Shown here piece after piece: positions 17,524-26,856 of a stretch of DNA of 42,201 bases. The position numbers and the translations under genes were made by a program. The number at the start of each line of letters is the position of its first letter. Position 1 is the first letter of the stretch. The DNA is from Betaproteobacteria bacterium. Its GTDB lineage: Bacteria; Pseudomonadota; Gammaproteobacteria; Burkholderiales; Burkholderiaceae_D. The DNA lies in assembly GCA_903644065.1 (NCBI GenBank), contig CAHJXF010000001.1:1-42201 (forward strand), given 5' to 3'. The notes under the pieces were generated by a model. That model did no database searches. It saw only the letters and a program-made list of their open reading frames with translations, and was not told the DNA's origin.

Positions 17524-18435
17524 TCAACGCATGGCGTGGTACATGCCGGCGAGCGTCTCCCGCAGCGGAACGATGTCGAGCGGCCCGATCGCCTGGATCA
17601 ACGCGGCCGGATCGCCGGTCAGCTGCTTGATGTCGTTCCTGCGCACGAACGCCGGATTGACGCGGACGTCGATCTCGTAGCCCGCGATCTCTTCCATCAG
17701 GCGAATCACGTTCGTGAGGGAGGTGGCGATGCCGGTGCAGACGTTGAGCCTGGCGGACCGGATGTCGCTCGAGAGGAGTCGGCGATACACGTCGACCACC
17801 ATCCGCACGTCGGCGAAGTCGCGTTCGACGTCGGTGTTGCCGAGCTCGATGACGCGCTCCCCGCGCGCGAAGTGGGACACGATCTTGGGCACGAGGAAGG
17901 ACGTCGATTGCCCGACGCCGGTGTAGTTGAACGGGCGCGTCATGACGATTGGCAGGCGATCGAAATAAGTGGCGGCCATCGTCTCCATCGCCATCTTGCT
18001 GGCTGCGTAGTGACTGGCCGGCGCGAACGGTTGCGTCTCCGCGATCGAGGCACCGCCGATGTTGCCGTAGACGTTCGCGCTGCTGGCGAGCACCACCTTG
18101 AGCGGCTCGTGCTTCGACCGGCTCAACGCTTCGAGCAGATGCGTCGTGCCGACCACGTTGACGCGATAGAAGTCGGCGGCGTCTGCATGCGGCACGAAGC
18201 TGATGGCGGCAAGATGGATGACGTAGTCGGGCCGCACCCGGGCCACCACGTCGACGCACTGCTCGGCCGATGTCAGATCCAGTGCGACTTCGCCGGGCCC
18301 CGCCTTTTCGAGGACGGTCCCGATCACTTCGTAGCCGGCCTGCTCCAGCGTGCGACGCAGCGGCTCGCCCGTGAACCCGCGAGCGCCGGTGAGCAGCACG
18401 CGTGCGGGCGACGGCGGATCGGGTGCGGACGTCAT
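17524..18435 (-). CDS. rmd: GDP-6-deoxy-D-mannose (GDP-D-rhamnose) reductase
   Basis: 303 residues, extended SDR. It shows LLTGARGFTGEPL at the N-terminus, HLAAISFVPHA, SSANVYG (118-124), and Tyr143/Lys147 in HYAASKMAME. Unlike GDP-fucose synthase, the position next to the catalytic serine carries no Cys (fucose synthase has SSCIYP), so an epimerase function is unlikely and a simple 4-keto reduction to GDP-D-rhamnose fits. The adjacent gmd supplies the substrate. I use the ATG at 18435 (MTSAPDP), 37 bp after gmd; the frame is open to 18486, overlapping gmd. It is the last gene of the upstream minus-strand unit, before the 115 bp gap. Confidence 0.88.
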   Translation of the reverse strand: MTSAPDPPSPARVLLTGARGFTGEPLRRTLEQAGYEVIGTVLEKAGPGEVALDLTSAEQCVDVVARVRPDYVIHLAAISFVPHADAADFYRVNVVGTTHLLEALSRSKHEPLKVVLASSANVYGNIGGASIAETQPFAPASHYAASKMAMETMAATYFDRLPIVMTRPFNYTGVGQSTSFLVPKIVSHFARGERVIELGNTDVERDFADVRMVVDVYRRLLSSDIRSARLNVCTGIATSLTNVIRLMEEIAGYEIDVRVNPAFVRRNDIKQLTGDPAALIQAIGPLDIVPLRETLAGMYHAMR

Positions 18436-18472
18436 GTGGGTCGGGTCGTCGTGCGCCGAGCCGCCTCGCCGG

Positions 18473-19537
<1,065 letters not shown>

Positions 19538-20563
19538 TTATTGTGAGAGGCTCTTGCGATATTTCTCCGCTTCCCAGTCGAGCAGCGCGAAAACCGAGTC
19601 GTCCGAAAGCGAGGACGCCGACGCGGAGGTGCGCAGTCTAAGGCACACGTCGGCGTAGCAATCCAGCATGGCATCGACCACGCCCGACGCGTTCGCGTCG
19701 ATCCAGACCCCTTGTCCTTCGACGATCGCGCACGGGAACCGGGCACGCTGTTCGGCGTTCGTGACCTCGATCGCCGACCCGGCCGTCGCCAGGTCCGGGT
19801 AGATGCGCGCCTGTGGCCCGAGGAACACGGCATGGTCCGGATATAGCACCCAGTGTTCCTTCGCGAGCGTCAGGCTGACCGCATCGATTGCGAGCGACAT
19901 CGTCGCCGTGCGCTCGACCGGTCGATGTCCCTCCAGCGACGGCAGCCCGGCGGCCGATGGCGACGGCACGACGCGAGGATCCAGTCGCAACCGTCGCAGC
20001 GTCTCGAAGTAGAGCCGCTCGATCGCCGCGGTGTCGTCGGCACAAAAAACGATGCCGTGATTTGCGAGGATCAGGACGTCGGGTGCGGTGTCGCACTCGG
20101 CCAGCTGCTGCGCGATCCGGGACGCCAATTCCGCGCCTGGTTTGCAGTAGGGCACCCACATCCAGCGCAAGCCGTCGAGGCGTTCGGCGACGCCTTCGCG
20201 GCCGTCGATCCGCACCGCCCACGCGATCGCGTCGATCGCGTGCAGGTGGGCGACCAGCGTCTGCGGCATCAGGGCGTGCAGGGCGGTCTCGATCGACGGC
20301 CGCAGCGACGAGCCGCCCAGCCGGTGCTCGCCGTAGGTCTCCCGACCCTCGGCGATGCAGCGGCGTACGCCCGTCAGGTCGACCGGCACGAACAGGTCCT
20401 GTGAGCGAGCGTGCGCGAGCCAGGCGCCGGACGCTTTGATCCACAGCGTATCGCCTTCCTTCCACGAGACGTTGCCGCCGGCGCCCTGGATCAGCATCGG
20501 GTCGGAACCGACCCGCTCGGAAAAGGCTTCGACGTGTGCGCGCAGCGCGTCAGTGGAGGACAT
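19538..20563 (-). CDS. Class II aldolase/epimerase (AraD/FucA fold) family protein
   Basis: 341 residues, longer than typical AraD/FucA (about 215-230); the fold occupies roughly 8-205 and the rest is a C-terminal extension. Visible elements: phosphate-binding GAGGNVS (27-33) and KASG (43-46), the acid PSIETALH (89-96) with Glu92, zinc ligands in HLH (106-108) and NHG (168-170). Members split or epimerise ketose phosphates via an enediolate. Its neighbours are a HAD phosphatase, a PRK-like kinase and a nucleotidyltransferase rather than catabolic genes, so a biosynthetic role in an unusual sugar donor is plausible but inferred. Its ATG lies 14 bp inside the end of the upstream membrane-protein gene. 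Confidence 0.8.
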   Translation of the reverse strand: MSSTDALRAHVEAFSERVGSDPMLIQGAGGNVSWKEGDTLWIKASGAWLAHARSQDLFVPVDLTGVRRCIAEGRETYGEHRLGGSSLRPSIETALHALMPQTLVAHLHAIDAIAWAVRIDGREGVAERLDGLRWMWVPYCKPGAELASRIAQQLAECDTAPDVLILANHGIVFCADDTAAIERLYFETLRRLRLDPRVVPSPSAAGLPSLEGHRPVERTATMSLAIDAVSLTLAKEHWVLYPDHAVFLGPQARIYPDLATAGSAIEVTNAEQRARFPCAIVEGQGVWIDANASGVVDAMLDCYADVCLRLRTSASASSLSDDSVFALLDWEAEKYRKSLSQ

Positions 20564-22286
20564 AGTCGACGTCGTATTTGCTGGTCGGATCGATGTTGTA
20601 GAACCACGCGCACCCTTCCTGGACCAGGGTCAGTCGCAAAGTGTAGCGGCCGGGCTGGTCGGGAAAGTCGATCACGACCGGGACGACAGCGGTGGCATGC
20701 GCGGCAAGTCCCTCCGGCATGAAGCTACGCCGCCCGTCCTTCACGACGGTCTTGCCGTCCGCCGTCAGCCAGTGGTAGCTGACGTTGACCGAACCCGCCG
20801 TGGTGCTGGACCGATAGGCGACCTCGGAGGCGTTCGTCACTGCGATCCGGGCGATCTCGAGCCGTTCGCCGGTCAGCTTCGACATCAGGCTCTGCGAGCC
20901 GGGCACGTCTTCGATTCCCACCAGCGCGACCTGCGCCCGATAGTCCTTCAGGCAGGCGGTCGGCTCGTGCGAAGTCACCTGCGAAAGTCGCACGTAGCGA
21001 TCGAAATCGACGCTCGGCACGTTGATCCGGTCGTCCCACAGGTACGCCGCCATCAAAACGTCCGTCGCGACGAACAGCAGGACGAACGTCACCTTGCCGC
21101 CGCGACTGCACCATGCCAGCAAGAACGGAACGGCCAGGATGAAGATGCCGGCCGCCTTCATGTAGCCGAAATAGATCGTCATCACCACTTCGCCGAAGCA
21201 GGCGTACAGGACGCACAGGACCAGCAGCGACAACGCGAGCGTGCGCACCTCGACCTGCGCAACCGTGCTGCGTCGAAATGCCCGGAACGCGAGCCATGCG
21301 TTGCCGGCCAGCAGCAACATGAAGGCGACCAGCCCGGCGGCTTCCCAATACCCCCGCGCCCCGAGCACGATCGGGTGCTGCTCACGCAACGAGTCCGCCA
21401 GGAACAGGAACCATTTCTGGAAGGGCGGTGCAAGGATGCCCAGCGCCTGCGACGAGGGCGCATGGTGGAAGCGCAGGCGCAGGAACAGTTGCCAGGCCGC
21501 GAAGATCGCCACCGGGACGATGGCCGGCCACGCGCTCGTCCGTAGCCAACCGATCGCGGTGCCGCCCCAGTCCGTCGCCGCCATCGTCGGTCCGGTCGTT
21601 CGGGCGCGCCGCGACATGACCGTCTCGTACGCGCTCACCAGCAGATAGATCATCGGCACGATGACGTAGGCCTCGCGGGCGAGGCTGGCCAGCGTCGCGA
21701 TCACGGCGAAGCCTGCACGCTGCCTGCAGAACAGGCAGACCAGCGCGACCAGCAGCAGCGCATCGGCGGCGCCGTCGGGCAGCGCGTTGAGCACGGTCAG
21801 CTGGACCCCCAGCGACAGGCTCCAAAAAAGGATCCACTCCGGACGGGTGCCGACCCTGCGCAGATACAACGTGCCGACCAGGGTCGCGAACAGGATCAGT
21901 CCGAGATTGGTCAGGTAGTACGTGGTCGGGCTGACCCAGTCGCGGAACGCCGCCTTGCTCGCGATCCAGGCGAGCAGCGGCAGGCCGATGCGCTGGTAAC
22001 GGTAGGCATCCGCATCGAGATGGTCCGCGGTGTCGGCGCGATCCAGCGGATCGTTGGCGATGTAGTAATAGAACTGGCCGTCCCAGCCACTCTCCTTGCC
22101 CTGGTAGAACGGCACGAGCCCGTGGTCGAGCAACGCTCGGGGCATGCCGAAGACCTTCGCGGACAGGATGTGATTGTCGAGGTCGTCGGCGAGCACGTTG
22201 TGCCGATAGATCAACATCAGGACGACGCTGACGATCAGCGTCAGACCGGTGACGATGATCGGCGACAGCCAAGATCTCGCTTTCAT
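20550..22286 (-). CDS. Polytopic membrane protein, GT-C glycosyltransferase-like, with soluble C-terminal domain
   Basis: 578 residues. A first helix (about 8-27) is followed by a loop with GWDGQFYYYIANDPL (67-81), whose acidic/aromatic pattern recalls the first periplasmic loop of GT-C enzymes. About ten more hydrophobic stretches follow to about 418, then a soluble region (about 425-578). In that region SVNVSYHWLTADGKTV, FMPEGL and GRYTLRLTLVQEGCAWF suggest a beta sandwich. I do not recognise a named family. A lipid-linked sugar transferase working in the periplasm is the best guess, supported by nearby GtrA and DPM1-like genes. It starts in an ATGA overlap with the HAD gene and overlaps the aldolase start by 14 bp. 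Confidence 0.7.
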   Translation of the reverse strand: MKARSWLSPIIVTGLTLIVSVVLMLIYRHNVLADDLDNHILSAKVFGMPRALLDHGLVPFYQGKESGWDGQFYYYIANDPLDRADTADHLDADAYRYQRIGLPLLAWIASKAAFRDWVSPTTYYLTNLGLILFATLVGTLYLRRVGTRPEWILFWSLSLGVQLTVLNALPDGAADALLLVALVCLFCRQRAGFAVIATLASLAREAYVIVPMIYLLVSAYETVMSRRARTTGPTMAATDWGGTAIGWLRTSAWPAIVPVAIFAAWQLFLRLRFHHAPSSQALGILAPPFQKWFLFLADSLREQHPIVLGARGYWEAAGLVAFMLLLAGNAWLAFRAFRRSTVAQVEVRTLALSLLVLCVLYACFGEVVMTIYFGYMKAAGIFILAVPFLLAWCSRGGKVTFVLLFVATDVLMAAYLWDDRINVPSVDFDRYVRLSQVTSHEPTACLKDYRAQVALVGIEDVPGSQSLMSKLTGERLEIARIAVTNASEVAYRSSTTAGSVNVSYHWLTADGKTVVKDGRRSFMPEGLAAHATAVVPVVIDFPDQPGRYTLRLTLVQEGCAWFYNIDPTSKYDVDYVLH

Positions 22287-23032
22287 GACGGCGCCGTCAA
22301 TCCGTCGAGCATCGCGCTCAACTCGGAAAAGTGGCCGAAGCTGCAGTCGGGCAGTTCGTCGCCGGTACCCATCGCGACGCCCGCGTGGAGCTTTTGCAGC
22401 GTGACCGCGGCGATCTCGCGACGCGCACCCAGGATGTCGTTGTGCGGGTTGTCGCCGATCATCCAGATGCACGGACCCTTCGGCCGCATCTTCTCGACCG
22501 CCAGCGCGAAGGGTGCCCGGTGCGGCTTGTCGAAGCCCGCTTCCTCGCTGGTGACGATGTAGTCGAAGTACTGGTCGAGACCGAAGTACACGATCTTGCG
22601 AAACTGGATCTGCGCGGTCAGGTCGGTGACGACCGCCGTCGGGATGCCGGCCAGCCGCAGGTCGTCGAGGAACTCCTTCACGCCGGGAAACAGTTCTGCA
22701 TGGGTCAAGAAGGTGCGCCAGTAGGTCTGCTCCAGATCCAGCGCCAGCAGCACCTGCGAGCCGAGGCCGATCAGTTCGAGCATCCGCTGGAAATACAGCA
22801 GGCGGCTGTGCGATCCGGAGGTCGCGCCGAGCCGCGTCTTGGTCTCCTTGCGTGCCCGGTCGTAGGCTTCCTCGAACTGCGCGGCGCTCATCGAGAACAT
22901 CGACATCGCTTTCGTGCGGACCGCCTTGAAGCCTTCGTGATGGGACGGGTCGTACGGATAGAGCGTGTTGTCGGTGTCGAAGAGGACGGCGTCCGGCTTG
23001 ACCAGGAATTGCTCGGGACGGTGGAGCGTCAT
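22283..23032 (-). CDS. HAD superfamily phosphatase
   Basis: 249 residues. Motif I is LFDTDNTLYPYD with the nucleophile Asp19 and acid/base Asp21; a helical cap follows (about 30-110); motif II is the Thr in VVTD (134-137), motif III Lys169 in GFDKPHRAPF, and motif IV IGDNPHNDILGA (192-203) with Asp194 and Asp199. All catalytic residues are present. The DNTLYP signature is shared with YjjG/SDT1-type nucleotidases, but its position between the kinase-fusion gene and the GT-C-like gene suggests removal of phosphate from a sugar or polyol phosphate in the same pathway. ATGA overlaps on both sides. Confidence 0.85.
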   Translation of the reverse strand: MTLHRPEQFLVKPDAVLFDTDNTLYPYDPSHHEGFKAVRTKAMSMFSMSAAQFEEAYDRARKETKTRLGATSGSHSRLLYFQRMLELIGLGSQVLLALDLEQTYWRTFLTHAELFPGVKEFLDDLRLAGIPTAVVTDLTAQIQFRKIVYFGLDQYFDYIVTSEEAGFDKPHRAPFALAVEKMRPKGPCIWMIGDNPHNDILGARREIAAVTLQKLHAGVAMGTGDELPDCSFGHFSELSAMLDGLTAPS

Positions 23033-25107
23033 AGCAGGCGTTTCCGCATCCCTTCATGGATATGGGCGACCGTGATCAGTTGCATCAGTCCGGCGACCCC
23101 GTCGCGCCAGCAGGCACCCAGGTCCAGCAGTTCGTTGAGCCGCGGAATCAGTCGTCGCGCCGCCATTGCGATGTCTTCCGACGAACATTCGCCTTCGATC
23201 ACCAGTTCCACCTGCGCCCGGTCGCCGGTCAGCGTGTGCTCGACGTGCAGGCCGCAGACACCGACCAGGACGCGGGCCAGATCCTCGTCGAGCAGCCCCT
23301 GACGAAAGCGGACCGCGAGCTTGAGGCGCATCGGATGCTTGCCCGGCTCCTCGAGCAGCCGCGGATGGATCGGGCGCAGCGAGAAGACGACGTCGGCATG
23401 CTCGGCCTGCGGATGGATGAATTGCCGCGCATCGACCATGCGCCGATCCAGCGCCGCGACGACGCCCTGCATCTTGTGGCCGCGCTGCCCCACGTCGCGC
23501 TCGATCTTGAAGTGGCGCCGCAGCCCTTCGTCGATGTCGAGGTAGATGCTCAGGTCGTAGCACTCGCGCAGGATCGGCAGGTACAGCGCGTGCAGTCCGC
23601 TCGCCAGGATCACGTCGTTGCTGTGCACGCGATGCGGCTTGCCCTTGCGGCCGATCGAATGGTCGTAGTGGCGCTTGACAATGGTGCGCTTGCCGGCCAG
23701 CGCCATCAGGTCGTGCGCGAATTGCGACAGATCGTTGGCGCGCGGGTGAAGGTGCGTCATCACCTGCCACATCGGCTTGTGGCGGTCCCAGAAGTGATAG
23801 TCGTCGCCCGACAGCTTGGCGACCGAATGGCTGCCGAACAACCCTTCGAGCGAATCGACCAGCGTGTCCTTGCCCGCGCCCGAGTCACCGGCGACGCCGA
23901 TGATCAGCGGCTTGCGACTCATGCGGAAGTAGTCGTTGTCGACGATCGAGCCCTTCCACAGCCGCGCGCTGACCACGACGCCCAACCCGAACAGAACGGT
24001 CTCGAGCAACGCGATGCCGCGCGCGCCGATTGCATCGCGCGTCAGGGCGGCCGCCTGGTCGGGCAACGTCGTGCCGAGCAGCGACGGCATCGGCGTGATC
24101 AGCAGCGTGACCAGTACGTACAAGATCGAGAAGCCGGTCGCGAGCAGGATGGCGCGCCGGCCGTTCTGCACCTGGTAGAAGACCAGGAAGGGCAGGACCC
24201 ACACGAACCACCCCGGCGCCGCCGGTGTCAATAGCAACACCAGGAAGAAGACGACCCCGATGAACGCCACCAGCAGGTCGAAGCTCATGCGGCGCATCTG
24301 CCACGCGACGTACACCAGCAACAGCAGCGCGAGCGGCAGCAGGTAGATCTGAACGCCGGTGCCGAGCGGCAAGGTCAACTCGTAGGTCTTCGCGATCTCG
24401 GGGTTGCCCGCCAGCATCCGTACGGCGGCCGGCGATGCGAGATAGAAGATGGCCAGCAGCGCGAGCGACACCGCGAGTCCCATGACGAAGCGCGGTGCGA
24501 GTCGCCGCAGCCCCGGGTTGCGATACAGGTAGATCAACATGAAGGGGATGGGCAGCACCATGCTGGCCTTCGCGGAGACGGCGATGCCGCACAGCACCCC
24601 GGCCCGCCGCATGTCGAGCGAGCGGAACGACATCAGCGCGAGGCACAGCAGCGCGATCGGCACGACGTCGTTGAGGCCCAGCCAGTAGGTGGCGAAGAGG
24701 GCGATCGGCGAGCACCAGTAGAGCGTCAGCAGCACGCGTTCCGAGACCGCGATGAAGCGTCGCAGTACGAACACCAGCGCGATGTCGAACGCGAGCAGGG
24801 TCGCGGCGTAGCCGTAGATCACGGACAGCCCGGTCGCCTGGGCCAGCGCGCAGAGCGGCAGGAGGGCCAGCCACATCACGTAGCCGTACGGAAAGGCCCG
24901 CTCGTTGCCGCCGCTCGCGAGAAAGTCCGCCCACGGTGCGAAGCCCGGATGAGAGACGCTGTGCGCCATGAACGGTCCGTACCATTCGGTGGTCGCGCGT
25001 GGCAGCACCGCGACGATCAGCACGATGCGGATCGCCAGGCCGGCCAGGAACAGCGGATGGGCCAGGACCGGTCGCGCCTGCTGCAGCAGCGAACGCGGAT
25101 CGATCAC
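23029..25107 (-). CDS. Fusion: GT-C-like membrane domain and phosphoribulokinase-like kinase
   Basis: 692 residues from the GTG at 25107, which overlaps the upstream stop (GTGA). Residues 1-390 contain about ten hydrophobic helices with GLNDVVPIALL (144-154) and PGWFVWVLPF (298-307), resembling polyprenyl-phosphate-dependent GT-C transferases. Residues 398-692 form a P-loop kinase: GDSGAGKDT (407-415), GDDYHFWDR (434-442), HPRANDL (454-460), YDHSIGRKG (481-489), DLSIYLDID (518-526), KIERDVGQRGH (534-544) and FIHPQAEHAD (563-572). This order matches plant/cyanobacterial-type phosphoribulokinase. Where PRK has EGLHP, this protein has SGLHA (503-507), so a conserved Glu is replaced. The product and the reason for the fusion are unknown. 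Confidence 0.75.
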   Translation of the reverse strand: MIDPRSLLQQARPVLAHPLFLAGLAIRIVLIVAVLPRATTEWYGPFMAHSVSHPGFAPWADFLASGGNERAFPYGYVMWLALLPLCALAQATGLSVIYGYAATLLAFDIALVFVLRRFIAVSERVLLTLYWCSPIALFATYWLGLNDVVPIALLCLALMSFRSLDMRRAGVLCGIAVSAKASMVLPIPFMLIYLYRNPGLRRLAPRFVMGLAVSLALLAIFYLASPAAVRMLAGNPEIAKTYELTLPLGTGVQIYLLPLALLLLVYVAWQMRRMSFDLLVAFIGVVFFLVLLLTPAAPGWFVWVLPFLVFYQVQNGRRAILLATGFSILYVLVTLLITPMPSLLGTTLPDQAAALTRDAIGARGIALLETVLFGLGVVVSARLWKGSIVDNDYFRMSRKPLIIGVAGDSGAGKDTLVDSLEGLFGSHSVAKLSGDDYHFWDRHKPMWQVMTHLHPRANDLSQFAHDLMALAGKRTIVKRHYDHSIGRKGKPHRVHSNDVILASGLHALYLPILRECYDLSIYLDIDEGLRRHFKIERDVGQRGHKMQGVVAALDRRMVDARQFIHPQAEHADVVFSLRPIHPRLLEEPGKHPMRLKLAVRFRQGLLDEDLARVLVGVCGLHVEHTLTGDRAQVELVIEGECSSEDIAMAARRLIPRLNELLDLGACWRDGVAGLMQLITVAHIHEGMRKRLL

Positions 25108-25691
25108 GACCAGAGCTCGGGTCGCTTCGTGCAGACCGCGTCGGCGACGATGCCTTCGTCGGCCAGCAATGCGCGCAACGCGGGGATCTCGACTTCGGCG
25201 GGACGACCCTGCAGTTCGGGCGAGACGAGACACAGCCGGAAGCCGGCCTGCTGCAGCCGGGTCGCGTCGCGACCGTCGATCGGAAAACGGGTGAAGCAGT
25301 CGACCCACACCCAGTCGATCCGCCCGGCCAGCGTCAGCGCCGTCTCCATCGTCTCGAACTCGGAGACGCGGACCGCGCAGCGCCTCTCGCCCATGCGCGA
25401 CCACTTGACGAGGAACGGGAACGACTGGTCGAGGAAGAACCAGCTCGCGACGCGATGTCGCTCCATCGCGTCGATCAGCCGCGCCTCGAGGCCTTCCTCC
25501 TTGACGTTGAGGATCAGCGTGCCGTGGCGATAGGCGGTGATCCACGTCTCGAAGTCCTCGCCTGCAACGAACGGATCGTGGTGGATCACCAGCCGGTCGC
25601 CTTGGCTGCGCAGGTCGACCTCGATGCCGTAGGAGACCGGCGTGGCTTCGAGCTCGGTGACGGTATTGCGGCGATGCGCGATCAGGTGCAT
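25104..25691 (-). CDS. Short glycerophosphodiester phosphodiesterase-like protein
   Basis: 195 residues against about 240-300 for typical GDPDs. It retains the opening IAHRRN (4-9), IEVDLR (23-28) with Glu24 and Asp26, HHDPF (37-41) and a metal-binding-type NVKEEG (about 62-67), so the N-terminal active-site set His6, Arg7, Glu24, Asp26, His38 is complete. The C-terminal part (DWVWVDCFTRFPID, then a last strand FRLCLVSPEL) is compact. No signal peptide, so probably cytoplasmic. GDPDs cut glycerophosphodiesters; here the gene is coupled to the kinase fusion (GTGA) and follows the GT2 gene by one base, suggesting it acts on a pathway intermediate or phosphodiester-linked polyol. The substrate is unknown. 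Confidence 0.75.
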   Translation of the reverse strand: MHLIAHRRNTVTELEATPVSYGIEVDLRSQGDRLVIHHDPFVAGEDFETWITAYRHGTLILNVKEEGLEARLIDAMERHRVASWFFLDQSFPFLVKWSRMGERRCAVRVSEFETMETALTLAGRIDWVWVDCFTRFPIDGRDATRLQQAGFRLCLVSPELQGRPAEVEIPALRALLADEGIVADAVCTKRPELWS

Positions 25692-25692
25692 G

Positions 25693-26403
25693 TCAGGTGG
25701 GCGTGCGGCGCAGGTCGCGCTTCAGCTTCAGGCTGAAGTCGACGGTGCGCCGGATGAACTTGCGCTTGGCGGCCCAATCGACGTTCCAGTGCGACGTACC
25801 ATGCGCTCGTTCGCCGAACAGGACCGGGAAACGTCGCGCTCGCAGTCCTGCGCGGAGTGCGGTGTAGTAGACGTACAGATCGAGCGAAAAGTCGAGCGGC
25901 GGTTGTTTCCAGGTCGCCAGGAACGGCGCCGGGAACATCGTCGGCTGCGCGTTGATGTCGGACAGCGGCTTGCCGAGCAGCGCGGTCTCGAACGCGCTCA
26001 TGCCGGCAGTAAACAGGCGATCGCCCAGCGGCCGGCCGTAGCGCTTGCCCTTGACGAAGACGTCGGGCCCGAAGCGGTCGAACAGCGCCAGGCCCGCCAG
26101 CGCGTCCATCGGGTCGGTCTGCAGGTCCGCGTGGGTCCAGCCGAGGATGGTGCCGTGCGCCGCACGCAGCCCCTCGAGGATGCCGTGGCCGTAACCCCGG
26201 TTGACCGGCACGCGGATGCTGCGGACACCGCGCCGGTCCGCGAGCAGCGCGGCGAGCACCGCCGGCGAATCGTCGGAGGAGCCGTTGTCGACCAGTACGA
26301 CCTCGATGTCGCCGGCGGCCACCAGTTTCGCGCAGCGCTCGACGAGCAGCGGCAGGCTGCGCGCCTCGTTGTAGCAGGGGATGACGAGCGACAGGCGAGG
26401 CAT
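25693..26403 (-). CDS. GT2 glycosyltransferase, DPM1/GtrB-like catalytic domain
   Basis: 236 residues: LVIPCYNEARSL (6-17), VVLVDNGSSDDSP (35-47), NRGYGHGILEGL (68-79) and HADLQTDP (91-98), where the usual DAD metal motif reads HAD. This is the pattern of dolichol/undecaprenyl-phosphate sugar transferases (DPM1, GtrB, ArnC). The two C-terminal helices of GtrB are absent, so it would act as a peripheral protein like eukaryotic or archaeal DPM1. The adjacent GtrA fits: Und-P-sugar made here, flipped by GtrA, used by a GT-C enzyme outside. The ATG at 26403 shares one base with the gtrA stop (TGATG). The sugar is unknown. Confidence 0.85.
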   Translation of the reverse strand: MPRLSLVIPCYNEARSLPLLVERCAKLVAAGDIEVVLVDNGSSDDSPAVLAALLADRRGVRSIRVPVNRGYGHGILEGLRAAHGTILGWTHADLQTDPMDALAGLALFDRFGPDVFVKGKRYGRPLGDRLFTAGMSAFETALLGKPLSDINAQPTMFPAPFLATWKQPPLDFSLDLYVYYTALRAGLRARRFPVLFGERAHGTSHWNVDWAAKRKFIRRTVDFSLKLKRDLRRTPT

Positions 26404-26852
26404 CAGGCGAGCGGGACGCGTGGATGGAAGACCCAGAATTTCATGCCGACGAAGTTGAGCACGGCCGACAGGCCGGTGGCGCATAAGAAGGCCAGCAGCA
26501 CCGCGAAGGAAGCGGGGACGAATCGTAGCGCGATCGCCAGCACCACCGCGTTGGCCACGACGTTGACCAAAAGGGTCGACGCATAAAGCGCGGTGAAACG
26601 CCACCCGCTGCCGGTGCGCGGCCGGGCGTTCGAAAAGGTCCAGCGACGGTTGGCGAAGTAGGCGAACACCGTCCCCGTGACGAAGCCGGCTCCCTTGGCC
26701 ACCGCCACGTGCAGTCCGGCCGCGAGCAGCAGTCGATAGCCGACGAAGTCGACGAGTACCGTCAAGACCCCGATGACGAGGAAGCGGCCGAGTTCGCCTT
26801 GCAGGTCCGCGCGGGCCGCGACGGCGGCGGACCGGGGGGTGTCGTGGTTCAT
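26403..26852 (-). CDS. GtrA-family membrane protein
   Basis: 149 residues with four predicted helices (about 30-48, 53-72, 90-110, 115-136) in the GtrA pattern: RFLVIGVLTVLVDFVGYRLL, a small-residue second helix, FAYFANRRWTF and a C-terminal NFVGMKFWVF. GtrA proteins are thought to flip undecaprenyl-phosphate-linked monosaccharides in O-antigen and teichoic acid decoration. The start (MNHDTPRS) has a GAGCGG upstream and is 4 bp after the nucleotidyltransferase gene. Its place next to a DPM1-like GT2 and near two GT-C-like genes gives a complete Gtr-like set. Confidence 0.88.
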   Translation of the reverse strand: MNHDTPRSAAVAARADLQGELGRFLVIGVLTVLVDFVGYRLLLAAGLHVAVAKGAGFVTGTVFAYFANRRWTFSNARPRTGSGWRFTALYASTLLVNVVANAVVLAIALRFVPASFAVLLAFLCATGLSAVLNFVGMKFWVFHPRVPLA

Positions 26853-26856
26853 CCGC

